Origin: Candidatus Sabulitectum sp.
GTDB taxonomy: Bacteria; Fermentibacterota; Fermentibacteria; Fermentibacterales; JCC-6
Assembly (NCBI GenBank): GCA_023136985.1
Contig: JAGLQD010000241.1
Coordinates: 1-12,315, forward strand
Direction: 5' to 3'
DNA: 12,315 nucleotides
Shown here: positions 1-7,155 of the stretch, one piece after another
Position numbering within the stretch: position 1 is the first letter of the stretch
How the letters are laid out: every line of letters begins with the position of its first letter
The notes under the pieces: model-generated
Seen by the model: the letters and a program-made list of their open reading frames with translations, nothing else
The model's database searches: none
What the model was told of the DNA's origin: nothing
Program-made: the position numbers and the translations under genes

Positions 1-1002
1 TGCTGCCTGCTCTATGTTTGCAGGGTCATCACCGGGAAGACCAAGAATAAGATCCATTATGGGAGTAATACCACTTTGCTTCAACAGAGAAGCGCCTTTC
101 AGGATCGAAAGTGGATTTCCTCCTCTGCCTATGGAATGAAGAACCTCGGAGCTCATGGTCTGCAGTCCCACCTCCAGACTGCTGAATCCAGCCCCGGCAA
201 GAGCATCGGTAGTTATAGAAGAGTGGATCAAGTCGCTTCTGACCTCGGCAAAGCAGTCAAGACCCAGATTTGACATTCCCTCAAGAAGAATTTTCAGGTC
301 AGGCCTGCTGTTAAAAGTGGGATCGAGAAACACCAGTTCCCCGGCACCCATTTCGTGCAACATCCTGATTTTGTTCAGAACTTTATCGGCGGAGATCAAT
401 CTTGGTACAGGTGAGGTTCTTCTGTAAGCGCAGTATGAGCAAAGACTCATGCAACCTCTCTGCGTTTCAATGTGAACCGAACCCCCCGGCAACGGGGTAA
501 TGTATCCCATTTTGTAAGGATCCGGCCAGTGGTCAGGCGGATCTGTATCCACAACAGGTCCCAGAAGCTTTGTTCCGGATTCGAGAATGCATCTGAGCTT
601 TTCCGGCGAAAGAACATCTGATGCGAATGATTCTCCTTCACCTGCAACGAACAGATCTATTGATGGTTCAGCCAGAAGCAAATGGTTGTCCTGAGCAACT
701 TCCGGACCTCCTGCCACCACCAGCAATCCGGGTTTCCAATCCTTCAGTTCCTGCAACAGGTGCAGAGTTCTTTCTCTGTTCCACATGTACAGTGTTACGC
801 CCAGAAGCTCGGGGTCTCTTCGTTTTATTTCCTGAAGGAGAGCTGTGTCTCCAAGTGTATTCAGTAATTCCCCGGGAAATATGGATTCAACAGGCAGAGC
901 TGCCGATGCGGCAAGAATGGCTGAAGCCAGCGGTATATTCCCTGTGGGTTCCCATGCCGATGAAGGATGCAGAGGGAGTTGGAGCAATTGAACTGAATAC
1001 AT
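1..1002 (-). CDS. B12-binding-domain radical SAM protein, C-terminus cut by window edge
   Basis: The frame is open from the ATG at 1002 to the left edge, giving 334 residues with the C-terminus missing. Residues about 1-145 look like the Rossmann-like cobalamin-binding domain found in front of many radical SAM enzymes (LLGVTLYMWN at 67-76, VVAGGPEV at 95-102, GEGE at 121-124). I see no DxHxxG motif, so classical His-on cobalt binding is not supported. The radical SAM part starts near residue 175, with the [4Fe-4S]-binding CxxxCxxC at Cys184, Cys188 and Cys191, preceded by ETQRG. Later segments such as VGLQTMS (278-284) and LILGLPGDD (318-326) fit this fold. The start has no clear Shine-Dalgarno and follows the upstream stop in TGACCATG, so translation is probably coupled. 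Family members methylate or rearrange diverse substrates; the substrate here cannot be told. Class is confident, function unknown. Confidence 0.9.
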   Translation of the reverse strand, partial: MYSVQLLQLPLHPSSAWEPTGNIPLASAILAASAALPVESIFPGELLNTLGDTALLQEIKRRDPELLGVTLYMWNRERTLHLLQELKDWKPGLLVVAGGPEVAQDNHLLLAEPSIDLFVAGEGESFASDVLSPEKLRCILESGTKLLGPVVDTDPPDHWPDPYKMGYITPLPGGSVHIETQRGCMSLCSYCAYRRTSPVPRLISADKVLNKIRMLHEMGAGELVFLDPTFNSRPDLKILLEGMSNLGLDCFAEVRSDLIHSSITTDALAGAGFSSLEVGLQTMSSEVLHSIGRGGNPLSILKGASLLKQSGITPIMDLILGLPGDDPANIEQAA

Positions 1003-1004
1003 GG

Positions 1005-1796
1005 TCAAACAGGTGGGCTGATAGTGGTTATTCCGGTAACAGCCAGGAGATAGAGGATAAGGAAAGAAATCAACCAGAGAGAGTTGGAGAGAGGGTGATG
1101 CCCATTATAGGTACTTTTTCGGTACGCCATGGTTCCAACAAACTGCAGAATAAATGAAATTGAAAAGAATACAGATAGCAGAGATATTCCATTAAGCAGG
1201 AAAAGAGATGCCGCCCCGGTAATTCCCGGGAGCAGAGAGAACATTGAGAATTTATAAGCCCAGCTTTCAGAATCAGCCAGCGGGGGGAAATTGTGATAGA
1301 GTCCACCGGATTCCCTGGCGAAAAGTCGGATTCCGTACGACAGTGAAAAGGCCGCAGCAATTGAAACAAGAACACCGTAGATGATTCCTCCAAGAAGAGC
1401 CAGCAGGGGCAATGGTGAGGGGGGATAGCCTCCTGGAGAATGGGAGGGCATGAGGATTACAGTTAGAAGCAATCCCATTTCAAATGCCTGAACTACACCC
1501 AGAACAGACCATCTGCTAAGAACCCTTCTTCCAAACAATCGTGCAAATTGAAGACCGGTGAGAACTACAGTGAGCTGACCTCCACCAGTTGTGGGATTCC
1601 CTTCCGATGTGGAAAGAAGAAGACCAAGCAGAAGCAACTCGAGAATTCGGAGAAGATCATAGCGGTCAAAGTTGTTTTTTAGAATATTGCTGTTCGCATG
1701 TGTGGATGAAAGTCTTCCTGCCTTTCCCAGCCTGTGGTGAAAGTATTCTTCCAGAACAAATAGAAACGCAACCAGAAAACCCAGTACTTTATGCAT
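1005..1796 (-). CDS. Polytopic membrane protein of unknown function
   Basis: I do not recognise this 263-residue protein. It is very hydrophobic, with likely membrane segments near residues 3-18, 47-63, 97-116, 130-153, 183-203, 204-222 and 238-259, so about six or seven spans. Two positively charged loops follow the first segments (HHRLGKAGR at 20-28, FGRRVLSR at 88-95). A proline-rich loop (SHSPGGYPPSPLP, 118-130) separates two spans. The ATG at 1796 is preceded by AAAGGA eight bases upstream and lies inside the end of the MFS gene, overlapping by the 8 bases ATGCATAA. It ends 2 bases before the radical SAM start. The coupling implies a role together with the transporter and the radical SAM protein. 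I see no catalytic motif. That it is a real gene is well supported by position and composition; its role is unknown. Confidence 0.75.
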   Translation of the reverse strand: MHKVLGFLVAFLFVLEEYFHHRLGKAGRLSSTHANSNILKNNFDRYDLLRILELLLLGLLLSTSEGNPTTGGGQLTVVLTGLQFARLFGRRVLSRWSVLGVVQAFEMGLLLTVILMPSHSPGGYPPSPLPLLALLGGIIYGVLVSIAAAFSLSYGIRLFARESGGLYHNFPPLADSESWAYKFSMFSLLPGITGAASLFLLNGISLLSVFFSISFILQFVGTMAYRKSTYNGHHPLSNSLWLISFLILYLLAVTGITTISPPV

Positions 1797-3075
1797 GCTC
1801 AGGATCCTTTACAGTGAGAAGTACAATTCCCCCGGCTATAAAGAAGACAGATATTGAAATAATGGAGTTTCTGGTGCTGCCGGTGATATCTCCAATTACT
1901 GCAAACATTAGAGGGCCAAGGATACTGGCGAATCTTGATGAAATAGAGAAGAAGCCGAAATATTCTGAGGCGTGTTCCTGAGGTATAAGAACAGAGTAGA
2001 ATGAACGACTGATGGCCTGAATGCCACCCTGTAATAGTCCCACAGCAGCTGCGAGTACCCAGAATTGCCAGGTCTCAGTCATTTTCCAGGCGTAAACAAT
2101 CACTGCAAGATAGCCTGCAATGCCAGCAAGAAGGGCCTTCTTTGATCCGAGTTTTGTTGCAAGTTTTCCGTAGAGAATTGAGCCTGGAAATCCAATGAAC
2201 TGAGTTAGCAGCAGAGCTCCAATCAGGTGGCTGCTTTCCAGCCCCAGCTCTGCTTTTCCGAAAACCGTAGCCATCATGATGATAGTTTGTATCCCGTCAT
2301 TGTACAGGAGAAAAGAGATGAGAAATCTGAACGCCTGCTGATGCTGCCTTATGCTTCGGAAAGTAGTGGCAAGAGATTGAATACCTGTTCGGAAGGAATG
2401 CTTGAAATCAGAGTATGATGAGGCAGGGCCTTCCGGAACCTTTTTAAACAATGGGATGGAGAAAAGAGCCCACCAGAGTGCAACGGTAAGAAAGCTCAGC
2501 TTCACTGCCATAGTTCCCTGGGGGATTCCGAAAAGACCCGGTTGTTTTATCATGAGCAGGTTCAGAGCAAGAAGCAATCCTCCACCCAGGTAACCAACAG
2601 CAAAGCCCCTTGTGCTTATCAGGTCTCTTCTTGCAGGAGGGGTTACATAGACAAGCAGTGAGTTGTAGAAGACATTGGCACCGGCAAATCCGATCTGTCC
2701 AAGAATGACCATTGCCAGTGTGAACCCCACCAGCCCGGGGCCGCTGAAGAAGAGCAGAGCAGAGGCAATAACACCAACTGTTGTCATTATGCCCAGGAAC
2801 AGTTTTCTTTTTCCGCCTGCATCTGCCACTGCGCCAAAGACGGGAGCTCCCAGAGCAACAAGAAGAGCTGCCAGAGACATTGCATATCCCCACAGTGACT
2901 GGGAGTTACTGGTAAATAGAAATCCAGGTAATTGAACAGAAACAGTTCCGGAGCCTGCTACTACTCCCACAAAGAATACCGGCAGTACTGCTGCTACAAT
3001 GGTTGTAACGAAAGCTGAATTTGCCCAATCGTAAAGGCACCAGGCTTTTTCTGCCGGTGTGTACTTTATTTTCAC
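1789..3075 (-). CDS. MFS transporter, UMF1 (Atg22-like) family
   Basis: An inner-membrane permease of 428 residues, a usual length for 12-span MFS proteins. UMF1-family signatures are visible: YDWANSAF at residues 15-22 before the first span, DAGGKRK at 85-91 in the loop between spans 2 and 3, YNDG at 258-261, and QGGIQAISRS at 349-358 followed by EYFGFF at 371-376. The substrate of bacterial members is generally unknown. I chose the GTG at 3075 because GGAGGT sits just before it and the family's N-terminus normally begins a few residues before the YDWANSAF motif. An in-frame ATG at 3174 would add 33 polar residues unlike the family and would overlap the likely divergent promoters. The GGAGGT-to-GTG spacing is rather short. 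This is the first visible gene of a three-gene operon with the membrane protein and the radical SAM protein. Confidence 0.9.
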   Translation of the reverse strand: MKIKYTPAEKAWCLYDWANSAFVTTIVAAVLPVFFVGVVAGSGTVSVQLPGFLFTSNSQSLWGYAMSLAALLVALGAPVFGAVADAGGKRKLFLGIMTTVGVIASALLFFSGPGLVGFTLAMVILGQIGFAGANVFYNSLLVYVTPPARRDLISTRGFAVGYLGGGLLLALNLLMIKQPGLFGIPQGTMAVKLSFLTVALWWALFSIPLFKKVPEGPASSYSDFKHSFRTGIQSLATTFRSIRQHQQAFRFLISFLLYNDGIQTIIMMATVFGKAELGLESSHLIGALLLTQFIGFPGSILYGKLATKLGSKKALLAGIAGYLAVIVYAWKMTETWQFWVLAAAVGLLQGGIQAISRSFYSVLIPQEHASEYFGFFSISSRFASILGPLMFAVIGDITGSTRNSIISISVFFIAGGIVLLTVKDPEHA

Positions 3076-3125
3076 CAGACCTCCATTTTCTTGAATATCT
3101 GCAGAACATAACCAATAGAATTCAC

Positions 3126-3150
3126 TCCGGCACTTCCTTCCAGCGCCGGA
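3126..3150. repeat. Inverted repeat in the MFS/pckA divergent region
   Basis: TCCGGC (3126-3131) and GCCGGA (3145-3150) form 6-base arms around a 13-base spacer, between the two divergent genes. It overlaps the -35 side of the candidate pckA promoter and would lie in the leader of the MFS transcript. It could be an operator or an RNA hairpin, or chance. No T-tract follows on either strand, so a terminator is unlikely. Confidence 0.3.
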
Positions 3151-3162
3151 CTCTGGTATTAT
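3134..3162 (+). promoter_or_regulatory. Candidate pckA promoter (extended -10)
   Basis: TATTAT at 3157-3162 is preceded by TGG, giving an extended -10 (TGn-TATTAT). The -35 position 17 bases upstream (TTCCTT) is poor. Transcription would start near 3169 and leave a leader of about 40 bases containing the GAGGGG ribosome binding site at 3196-3201. The assignment is by eye only. Confidence 0.35.
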
Positions 3163-3184
3163 TCGTGGTTCCACAATAAGTAAA
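3156..3184 (-). promoter_or_regulatory. Candidate promoter for the MFS/radical SAM operon
   Basis: Read on the minus strand, TTTACT (3184-3179) and TAATAC (3161-3156) are separated by 17 bases. The -35 matches 4 of 6 consensus positions and the -10 only 3 of 6. The -10 lies on top of the candidate pckA -10, so the two divergent promoters would exclude each other. It is weak evidence. Confidence 0.25.
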
Positions 3185-3207
3185 CAGAAACAAAAGAGGG
3201 GTGAAAA

Positions 3208-4863
3208 ATGTCTCTGTTGGACGATCTAAACGGCTTACTCAAAGGGAAGAGCGATTCGATCAGGAATAATGTTTCCAGAGAGGATATGATCAAGTCCTCC
3301 GTGGAGAACCGTGAAGCAATAGTAATGAAGTGCGGGGCACTGGCAACATGGACTCGGCCTGAATCAACCGGAAGAAGTCCCAGGGACACTGTGATAGTAA
3401 AGCGGGCTTCCAGCCAGGGAACTATTGACTGGACCAGCCCGAATAATCTGCCAATGGATGAAGAAACTTTTGATATGGTCTGGGCAGATACCATTAATGT
3501 ATTCGACCAGGCAAAAGAACTCTATATCACCAACCGTCTAATTGGAGCAGACCCGAAGTATGCTCTTCCTGTAAGACTTGTTACAGATAATGCGCTTTCA
3601 GCTTTATTTACCGATAATATGTTTCGACCATGGTCGGAGGAAATAGCGAAGTCTTCTATTTTCAGTGACAGGTCCTTTACCCTCCTGGTTTCTCCGGGAA
3701 GCAAATTGCAACACGAAAAATACAAGGGAAGACTTCGAGAGAACAGTGAGCTCGGGCATACTTCTGACATGGTTGTTGGAATGGATATGGACAGGAATCT
3801 TGGGGTTATTTTTGGAAGTGCCTACTGCGGTAGTATAAAGAAGCTGATGTTTACAGTGATGAACTACCTGCTTCCCGGTGAGGGCATTCTGCCCATACAC
3901 TGCAGTGCAAACGAAGGTGAGAAGGGTGACAGTGCTCTTCTTCTCGGACTGTCCGGAACAGGGAAGACAACACTGAGCGCCGACCCTTCCAGAGCTCTGC
4001 TTGGAGATGATGAACACGGCTGGAGTGATCATGGGGTGGCTAACTTCGAGAACGGATGTTATGCCAAGCTGATCGATCTCAGTGCGAAAAAAGAACCGGA
4101 GATATTCTCTGCCTGTTTCCATCAGGATGATCACCTTAAACACGGAGCCATAATCGAGAATGTGATGGTTTATCCTGATGGAGGATTTGACCTTTATGAC
4201 GACAGATATACACCAAACAGCAGAGGATCCTATCCCCTCAGGTATCTGACCAATATTAAGGAATCATCGGTCTCAGGTCACCCGGACACAATTCTTTTTC
4301 TTACTGCTGACGCAAATAGTGTGATCCCACCGATTTCAAAGCTTACAAAAGAGCAGGCTATGCTCTGGTTCCTCATGGGTTACACCAGTAAGCTGGCAGG
4401 GACTGAAACTGGAATTAAAGAACCGGTAAGCACATTCTCGAGATTCTTTGGACAGCCTTTTATGCCAAGAGTTCCAGAAGCTTACGCCGATCTTCTCGGG
4501 AAGAAACTTGATCTTCACGGAACCCAGGTTTATCTGATCAACACTGGCTGGACCGGGGGACCTTACGGAACAGGGCACCGAATTGACCTTCCGCTAACCA
4601 GAAAAATGGTAGAGGCTTGTCTGTCCGGCTCTATTGAGCGATCTGAAATGAAGCGTGATCCTTTTTTCAAGGTGATGGTCCCGGCTACCTGCCCTGGTAT
4701 AGATGATAGCTCAATTCTGGACGCTGGCAGTACATGGAAGAACAGAAGTGAATACGAAGCCAGGGCGAAAAAATTGACAGGGGAATTCGCAGCTTATTTC
4801 AAGAAGGCCTATGGAAGCCAGAACATCAGTGCCGAGATCGCCGCTGAATGTCCTGGAATGTAG
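3208..4863 (+). CDS. pckA: Phosphoenolpyruvate carboxykinase (ATP)
   Basis: A cytosolic enzyme converting oxaloacetate plus ATP to PEP, CO2 and ADP. It acts in gluconeogenesis, or in reverse as a CO2-fixing, ATP-forming step in some fermenters. The 551 residues are slightly longer than the about 540 usual for the ATP-dependent family. Visible motifs: SPRDTVIVKR at 57-66 (substrate-binding region), the KK pair at 211-212, HCSAN at 231-235 with the metal-ligand His231, the P-loop GLSGTGKTT at 247-255, GDDEHGW at 266-272, and NSRGSYP at 337-343 carrying the substrate-binding Arg339. GLSGTGKTT followed by GDDEHGW is diagnostic of the ATP rather than the GTP type. The ATG at 3208 has GAGGGG upstream. 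The gene stands alone, diverging from the MFS operon and closed by a hairpin terminator. No key residue is missing. Confidence 0.98.
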   Translation: MSLLDDLNGLLKGKSDSIRNNVSREDMIKSSVENREAIVMKCGALATWTRPESTGRSPRDTVIVKRASSQGTIDWTSPNNLPMDEETFDMVWADTINVFDQAKELYITNRLIGADPKYALPVRLVTDNALSALFTDNMFRPWSEEIAKSSIFSDRSFTLLVSPGSKLQHEKYKGRLRENSELGHTSDMVVGMDMDRNLGVIFGSAYCGSIKKLMFTVMNYLLPGEGILPIHCSANEGEKGDSALLLGLSGTGKTTLSADPSRALLGDDEHGWSDHGVANFENGCYAKLIDLSAKKEPEIFSACFHQDDHLKHGAIIENVMVYPDGGFDLYDDRYTPNSRGSYPLRYLTNIKESSVSGHPDTILFLTADANSVIPPISKLTKEQAMLWFLMGYTSKLAGTETGIKEPVSTFSRFFGQPFMPRVPEAYADLLGKKLDLHGTQVYLINTGWTGGPYGTGHRIDLPLTRKMVEACLSGSIERSEMKRDPFFKVMVPATCPGIDDSSILDAGSTWKNRSEYEARAKKLTGEFAAYFKKAYGSQNISAEIAAECPGM

Positions 4864-4914
4864 TCGGAGCCAAAAAGAAGTAAAGACTATCATTTCCTTC
4901 CACTCGTAAAGTCT

Positions 4915-4947
4915 ATCCCCGGAGCCTGCAAATCCGGGGATTTCTTA
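4915..4947 (+). terminator. Rho-independent terminator of pckA
   Basis: ATCCCCGGA (4915-4923) and TCCGGGGAT (4933-4941) form a perfect 9-base-pair stem with a 9-base loop. The T-tract after it is short and interrupted (TTTCTT). It begins about 50 bases after the pckA stop. Confidence 0.75.
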
Positions 4948-4990
4948 TCAGTCGGCTAACAGTGTAGATGTCTGCAGTTTACCGTACTTC

Positions 4991-5014
4991 CAGTGCTTAA
5001 TTTATTAAGTACTG
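4991..5014. promoter_or_regulatory. 24-base palindrome upstream of the OmpA-family promoter
   Basis: CAGTGCTTAAT, two T, then ATTAAGTACTG: 11-base arms with a single mismatch (G opposite T, which would wobble-pair in RNA). It ends about 19 bases upstream of the -35 box. It lies between the pckA terminator and the next promoter, so it is unlikely to be transcribed as a terminator, and no T-tract follows. The symmetry and AT-rich centre fit a binding site for a dimeric regulator; this is inference. Confidence 0.45.
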
Positions 5015-5032
5015 ATATAGGGTGAATGGGGA

Positions 5033-5061
5033 TTGCTAGAATTATCACAAAAACATATATT
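5033..5061 (+). promoter_or_regulatory. Sigma70-type promoter of the OmpA-family gene
   Basis: TTGCTA (5033-5038) and TATATT (5056-5061) are separated by exactly 17 bases, matching 4/6 and 5/6 of the consensus. Transcription would start near 5067-5069, giving a leader of about 50 bases that ends with the strong ribosome binding site GGAGGGG just before the ATG at 5117. A strong promoter is expected for an abundant envelope protein. Confidence 0.65.
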
Positions 5062-5064
5062 GCC

Positions 5065-5083
5065 CCCTAATCGATGGTTAGGG
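5065..5083 (+). other. Predicted hairpin at the 5' end of the OmpA-family mRNA
   Basis: CCCTAA (5065-5070) and TTAGGG (5078-5083) pair around a 7-base loop. The hairpin falls at the predicted transcription start. A 5'-terminal hairpin stabilises the E. coli ompA message, so a similar effect is possible here, but the start site is only predicted. Confidence 0.35.
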
Positions 5084-5116
5084 TAGCCTTCGATACCAAT
5101 TTCATTTGGAGGGGAA

Positions 5117-7057
5117 ATGAAAAAATTATCTTTTATGTTTGCTTTGTTGCTTGTGGTTGGTACAGCGGTTGCGCTGCCTTCCTATTCAGGCCTCAGAGGG
5201 CTGAACCGAGTAGTAGATGCCAGAACTTCAGAAACAGGACTTCTATCAATCGGTCTGTTTACATTCATGGGTATTTCACCTGACGAAAGAACAGCAGTTC
5301 TTGAGTCGGAAGAAGTTACCTTGACAGATACCGAGTACAGCGGCACCGGATACATTACACTTGGATACGGAGTCAGCAAATATTTTGAACTCGGCACAAG
5401 AGTTTCCTATCTGTTGAACCAGATCAAGAGAGAAGATGTCAACAACAGACTTGGAACATCAGGAGACTGGAACGGGGATGACGGGTTCAGCGAAGCCGGA
5501 TTGTTCCTTAAGTTCGCTCTTAATCCGGATGCAGAGAATGTATGGTTCAGTGTTATGCCCTGGGCTCAGTTCTCTGTTTACAGCGGCGGCGACAACAACT
5601 TTGTATACAATGGTGATGAATGGGACGGAATCTGGAATACTGATGAACCGATGTTCCAGCTGAGAAGACCTATGATGAACTCTGGAGATATGAGTTTTGG
5701 AGGCGACCTTCTTGCAACAATGGAGTTTGATGCTGTGACAATTCACGGTAATCTCGGCTACCACTATTACAAGCAGAATTTCGTTTTTACAGACAGTCGC
5801 TATGACGATGATCACAATGTAATTGCAACTGAAGAAGTTGATATTGAAGTAGAGGACCCTGTCCTTCGTTTTGCTGCGGGTATTGAATACCCAATGAACA
5901 AAACAACTCTTTTCGCAGAGCTTGAATGGCGTCACTTCCTCAACAGAGAATTTGAAGAGGGAGATGGAGAGCGATTTGATGACTGTATCCAGATTGCTCC
6001 CGGTGCCAGGTTTGAGTTTGATTCCGGCTTTGCAATGGATGTAACAGGATCTTACTGCATCTCTTCTTTTGATCCTGAATACAATGATCTCGGTCACAGA
6101 AATTTCCAGAATGATGATGATAACCAGACAGACGAGGAAAGGGCAAGATACGCTCCTTTCCCAACCGGATATGCTCCGCAGTACGGTATTGGTGTTAACC
6201 TGATGTATTCAGCTAACATACTGCCGAATCCTTCCATTCTTTCCGGTACTGTTACTGATGCCTCAACCGGTGAAGTCATCGCAGCATCAGTTACATTCCC
6301 AGGCTCGGATGTTGAAGGTGTGAACACAGACGCAGGTTCAGGTATGTACACTGCTCAGCTTGACAAGGATACTTACACTATTCTTGTTGCCGCTGATGGT
6401 TATATCTCTGCCAGCGAGACTCTTGAAATTCCATCCGGCGAGAATATCACGAAGAACTTTGCTCTTCAGTCTGTTGATGGAACAGTAACTGGAACCGTTA
6501 CAGATGCAGGAACGGGAGAGCCCATTGAAGCTCTTGTGGCTGCCTCCGGGTCAATCCAGAGCAGTACCGATCTCAATGGAGAGTATTCTATTGAGTGTGC
6601 TGCAGGCACAAGAACCTTTACTGCTTCTGCAGCTGGTTATTCAAACCTGTCAAGAACAGTTGATATGGTTGCAGGCGAGTCTGTTGCTCAGGACTTCCAG
6701 CTGAGTATTCAGCTGAATTTTGAGAATGTCTACTTTGATACAGGCAGACATAACCTCAGACCTGACGCCAAGATCATTCTTGACAGAGTGGCAGAGATGC
6801 TTATTAGCAATCCTGGAGTTTCTGTGATGATCACAGGAAATACTGACTCTGACGGCACACCTGAGTACAACCAGGAACTTGCTGAAAACAGAGCACTTTC
6901 AGTAAGAAACTACTTGATCTCCAAGGGCGTCAGTGAATTATCACTCTCCACTGTTGGTTACGGCGAGGACAGACCTGCTGCCCCCAATACCACAGATGAG
7001 AACAAAGCGTTGAACAGAAGAAGCGAATTTACAATTCTTGCTGCTCCTATTCAGTAA
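5117..7057 (+). CDS. OmpA-family outer-membrane protein with two carboxypeptidase-regulatory-like repeats
   Basis: A 646-residue exported protein probably linking the outer membrane to peptidoglycan. Residues 1-19 are a signal peptide (MKK, hydrophobic core, cleavage after AVA). Residues about 25-366 are rich in alternating aromatic and polar strands with acidic loops, as in an outer-membrane beta-barrel. Two tandem beta-sandwich repeats of the carboxypeptidase regulatory-like type follow, at 375-452 and 454-530, each opening with GTVTDA-TGE. Residues 531-646 are an OmpA/Pal domain, with NVYFDTG at 537-543 and the peptidoglycan-binding helix NQELAENRALSVRNYL at 585-600 (N..LA..RA..V pattern), plus Asp577 and the NRRSEF end at 633-638. 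The ATG at 5117 has GGAGGGG directly upstream. The gene is monocistronic, between its own promoter and a strong terminator. It could alternatively be called a peptidoglycan-associated porin; the barrel function is not certain. Confidence 0.92.
   Translation: MKKLSFMFALLLVVGTAVALPSYSGLRGLNRVVDARTSETGLLSIGLFTFMGISPDERTAVLESEEVTLTDTEYSGTGYITLGYGVSKYFELGTRVSYLLNQIKREDVNNRLGTSGDWNGDDGFSEAGLFLKFALNPDAENVWFSVMPWAQFSVYSGGDNNFVYNGDEWDGIWNTDEPMFQLRRPMMNSGDMSFGGDLLATMEFDAVTIHGNLGYHYYKQNFVFTDSRYDDDHNVIATEEVDIEVEDPVLRFAAGIEYPMNKTTLFAELEWRHFLNREFEEGDGERFDDCIQIAPGARFEFDSGFAMDVTGSYCISSFDPEYNDLGHRNFQNDDDNQTDEERARYAPFPTGYAPQYGIGVNLMYSANILPNPSILSGTVTDASTGEVIAASVTFPGSDVEGVNTDAGSGMYTAQLDKDTYTILVAADGYISASETLEIPSGENITKNFALQSVDGTVTGTVTDAGTGEPIEALVAASGSIQSSTDLNGEYSIECAAGTRTFTASAAGYSNLSRTVDMVAGESVAQDFQLSIQLNFENVYFDTGRHNLRPDAKIILDRVAEMLISNPGVSVMITGNTDSDGTPEYNQELAENRALSVRNYLISKGVSELSLSTVGYGEDRPAAPNTTDENKALNRRSEFTILAAPIQ
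6239..6706 (+). repeat. Tandem domain repeat inside the OmpA-family gene
   Basis: Two diverged copies of a roughly 78-residue carboxypeptidase-regulatory-like domain lie at 6239-6472 and 6476-6706. Each starts with GTVTDA-TGE, has a Y(T/S) strand in the middle and an AADGY or SAAGY turn near the end. The DNA copies have diverged, so the duplication is old. Confidence 0.7.
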
Positions 7058-7071
7058 ACTTTGATATCTGT

Positions 7072-7100
7072 AAAAGGGGCAGGGAAACCTGCCCCTTTTT
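7072..7100 (+). terminator. Strong rho-independent terminator of the OmpA-family gene
   Basis: AAAAGGGGCAGG (7072-7083), loop GAAA, then CCTGCCCCTTTTT (7088-7100). The GNRA-type tetraloop, perfect stem and T-tract make this a textbook terminator 15 bases after the stop codon. Confidence 0.95.
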
Positions 7101-7127
7101 GTGTATACAACTTTTCCTTCATATTAC
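7099..7127 (+). promoter_or_regulatory. Weak candidate promoter for the DUF1028-cobO-barrel operon
   Basis: TTGTGT (7099-7104) and TATTAC (7122-7127) are 17 bases apart, matching 3/6 and 4/6 of the consensus. A promoter is needed here because a strong terminator lies immediately upstream, and the space before the ribosome binding site at 7146 is only about 45 bases. The match itself is poor. Confidence 0.35.
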
Positions 7128-7155
7128 CTGCAGGATAAATCAGCTGGAGGTAAAA

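Noticed and set aside
621..1157. A 178-codon plus-strand open frame across the radical SAM gene and the end of the membrane protein gene.
   Set aside because: It runs opposite to two supported genes and its translation shows no domain or compositional sense.
3076..3174. A 33-residue N-terminal extension of the MFS protein from the ATG at 3174.
   Set aside because: The extension is polar, unlike the family, and the GTG at 3075 has GGAGGT before it and starts close to the YDWANSAF motif.
3604..4143. A 179-codon minus-strand open frame inside pckA.
   Set aside because: It lies antisense to the most conserved part of pckA, including the P-loop, so it is a shadow.
5459..6097. A 212-codon minus-strand open frame inside the OmpA-family gene.
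   Set aside because: It is the antisense shadow of a clearly coding gene; its translation has no recognisable domain and is rich in residues typical of antisense frames.
7099..7155. An upstream in-frame ATG extending the DUF1028 protein by 19 residues and creating a longer signal-like N-terminus with Arg and Lys.
   Set aside because: The ATG overlaps the preceding terminator's T-tract and has no ribosome binding site, whereas GGAGGT is ideally placed for 7156.
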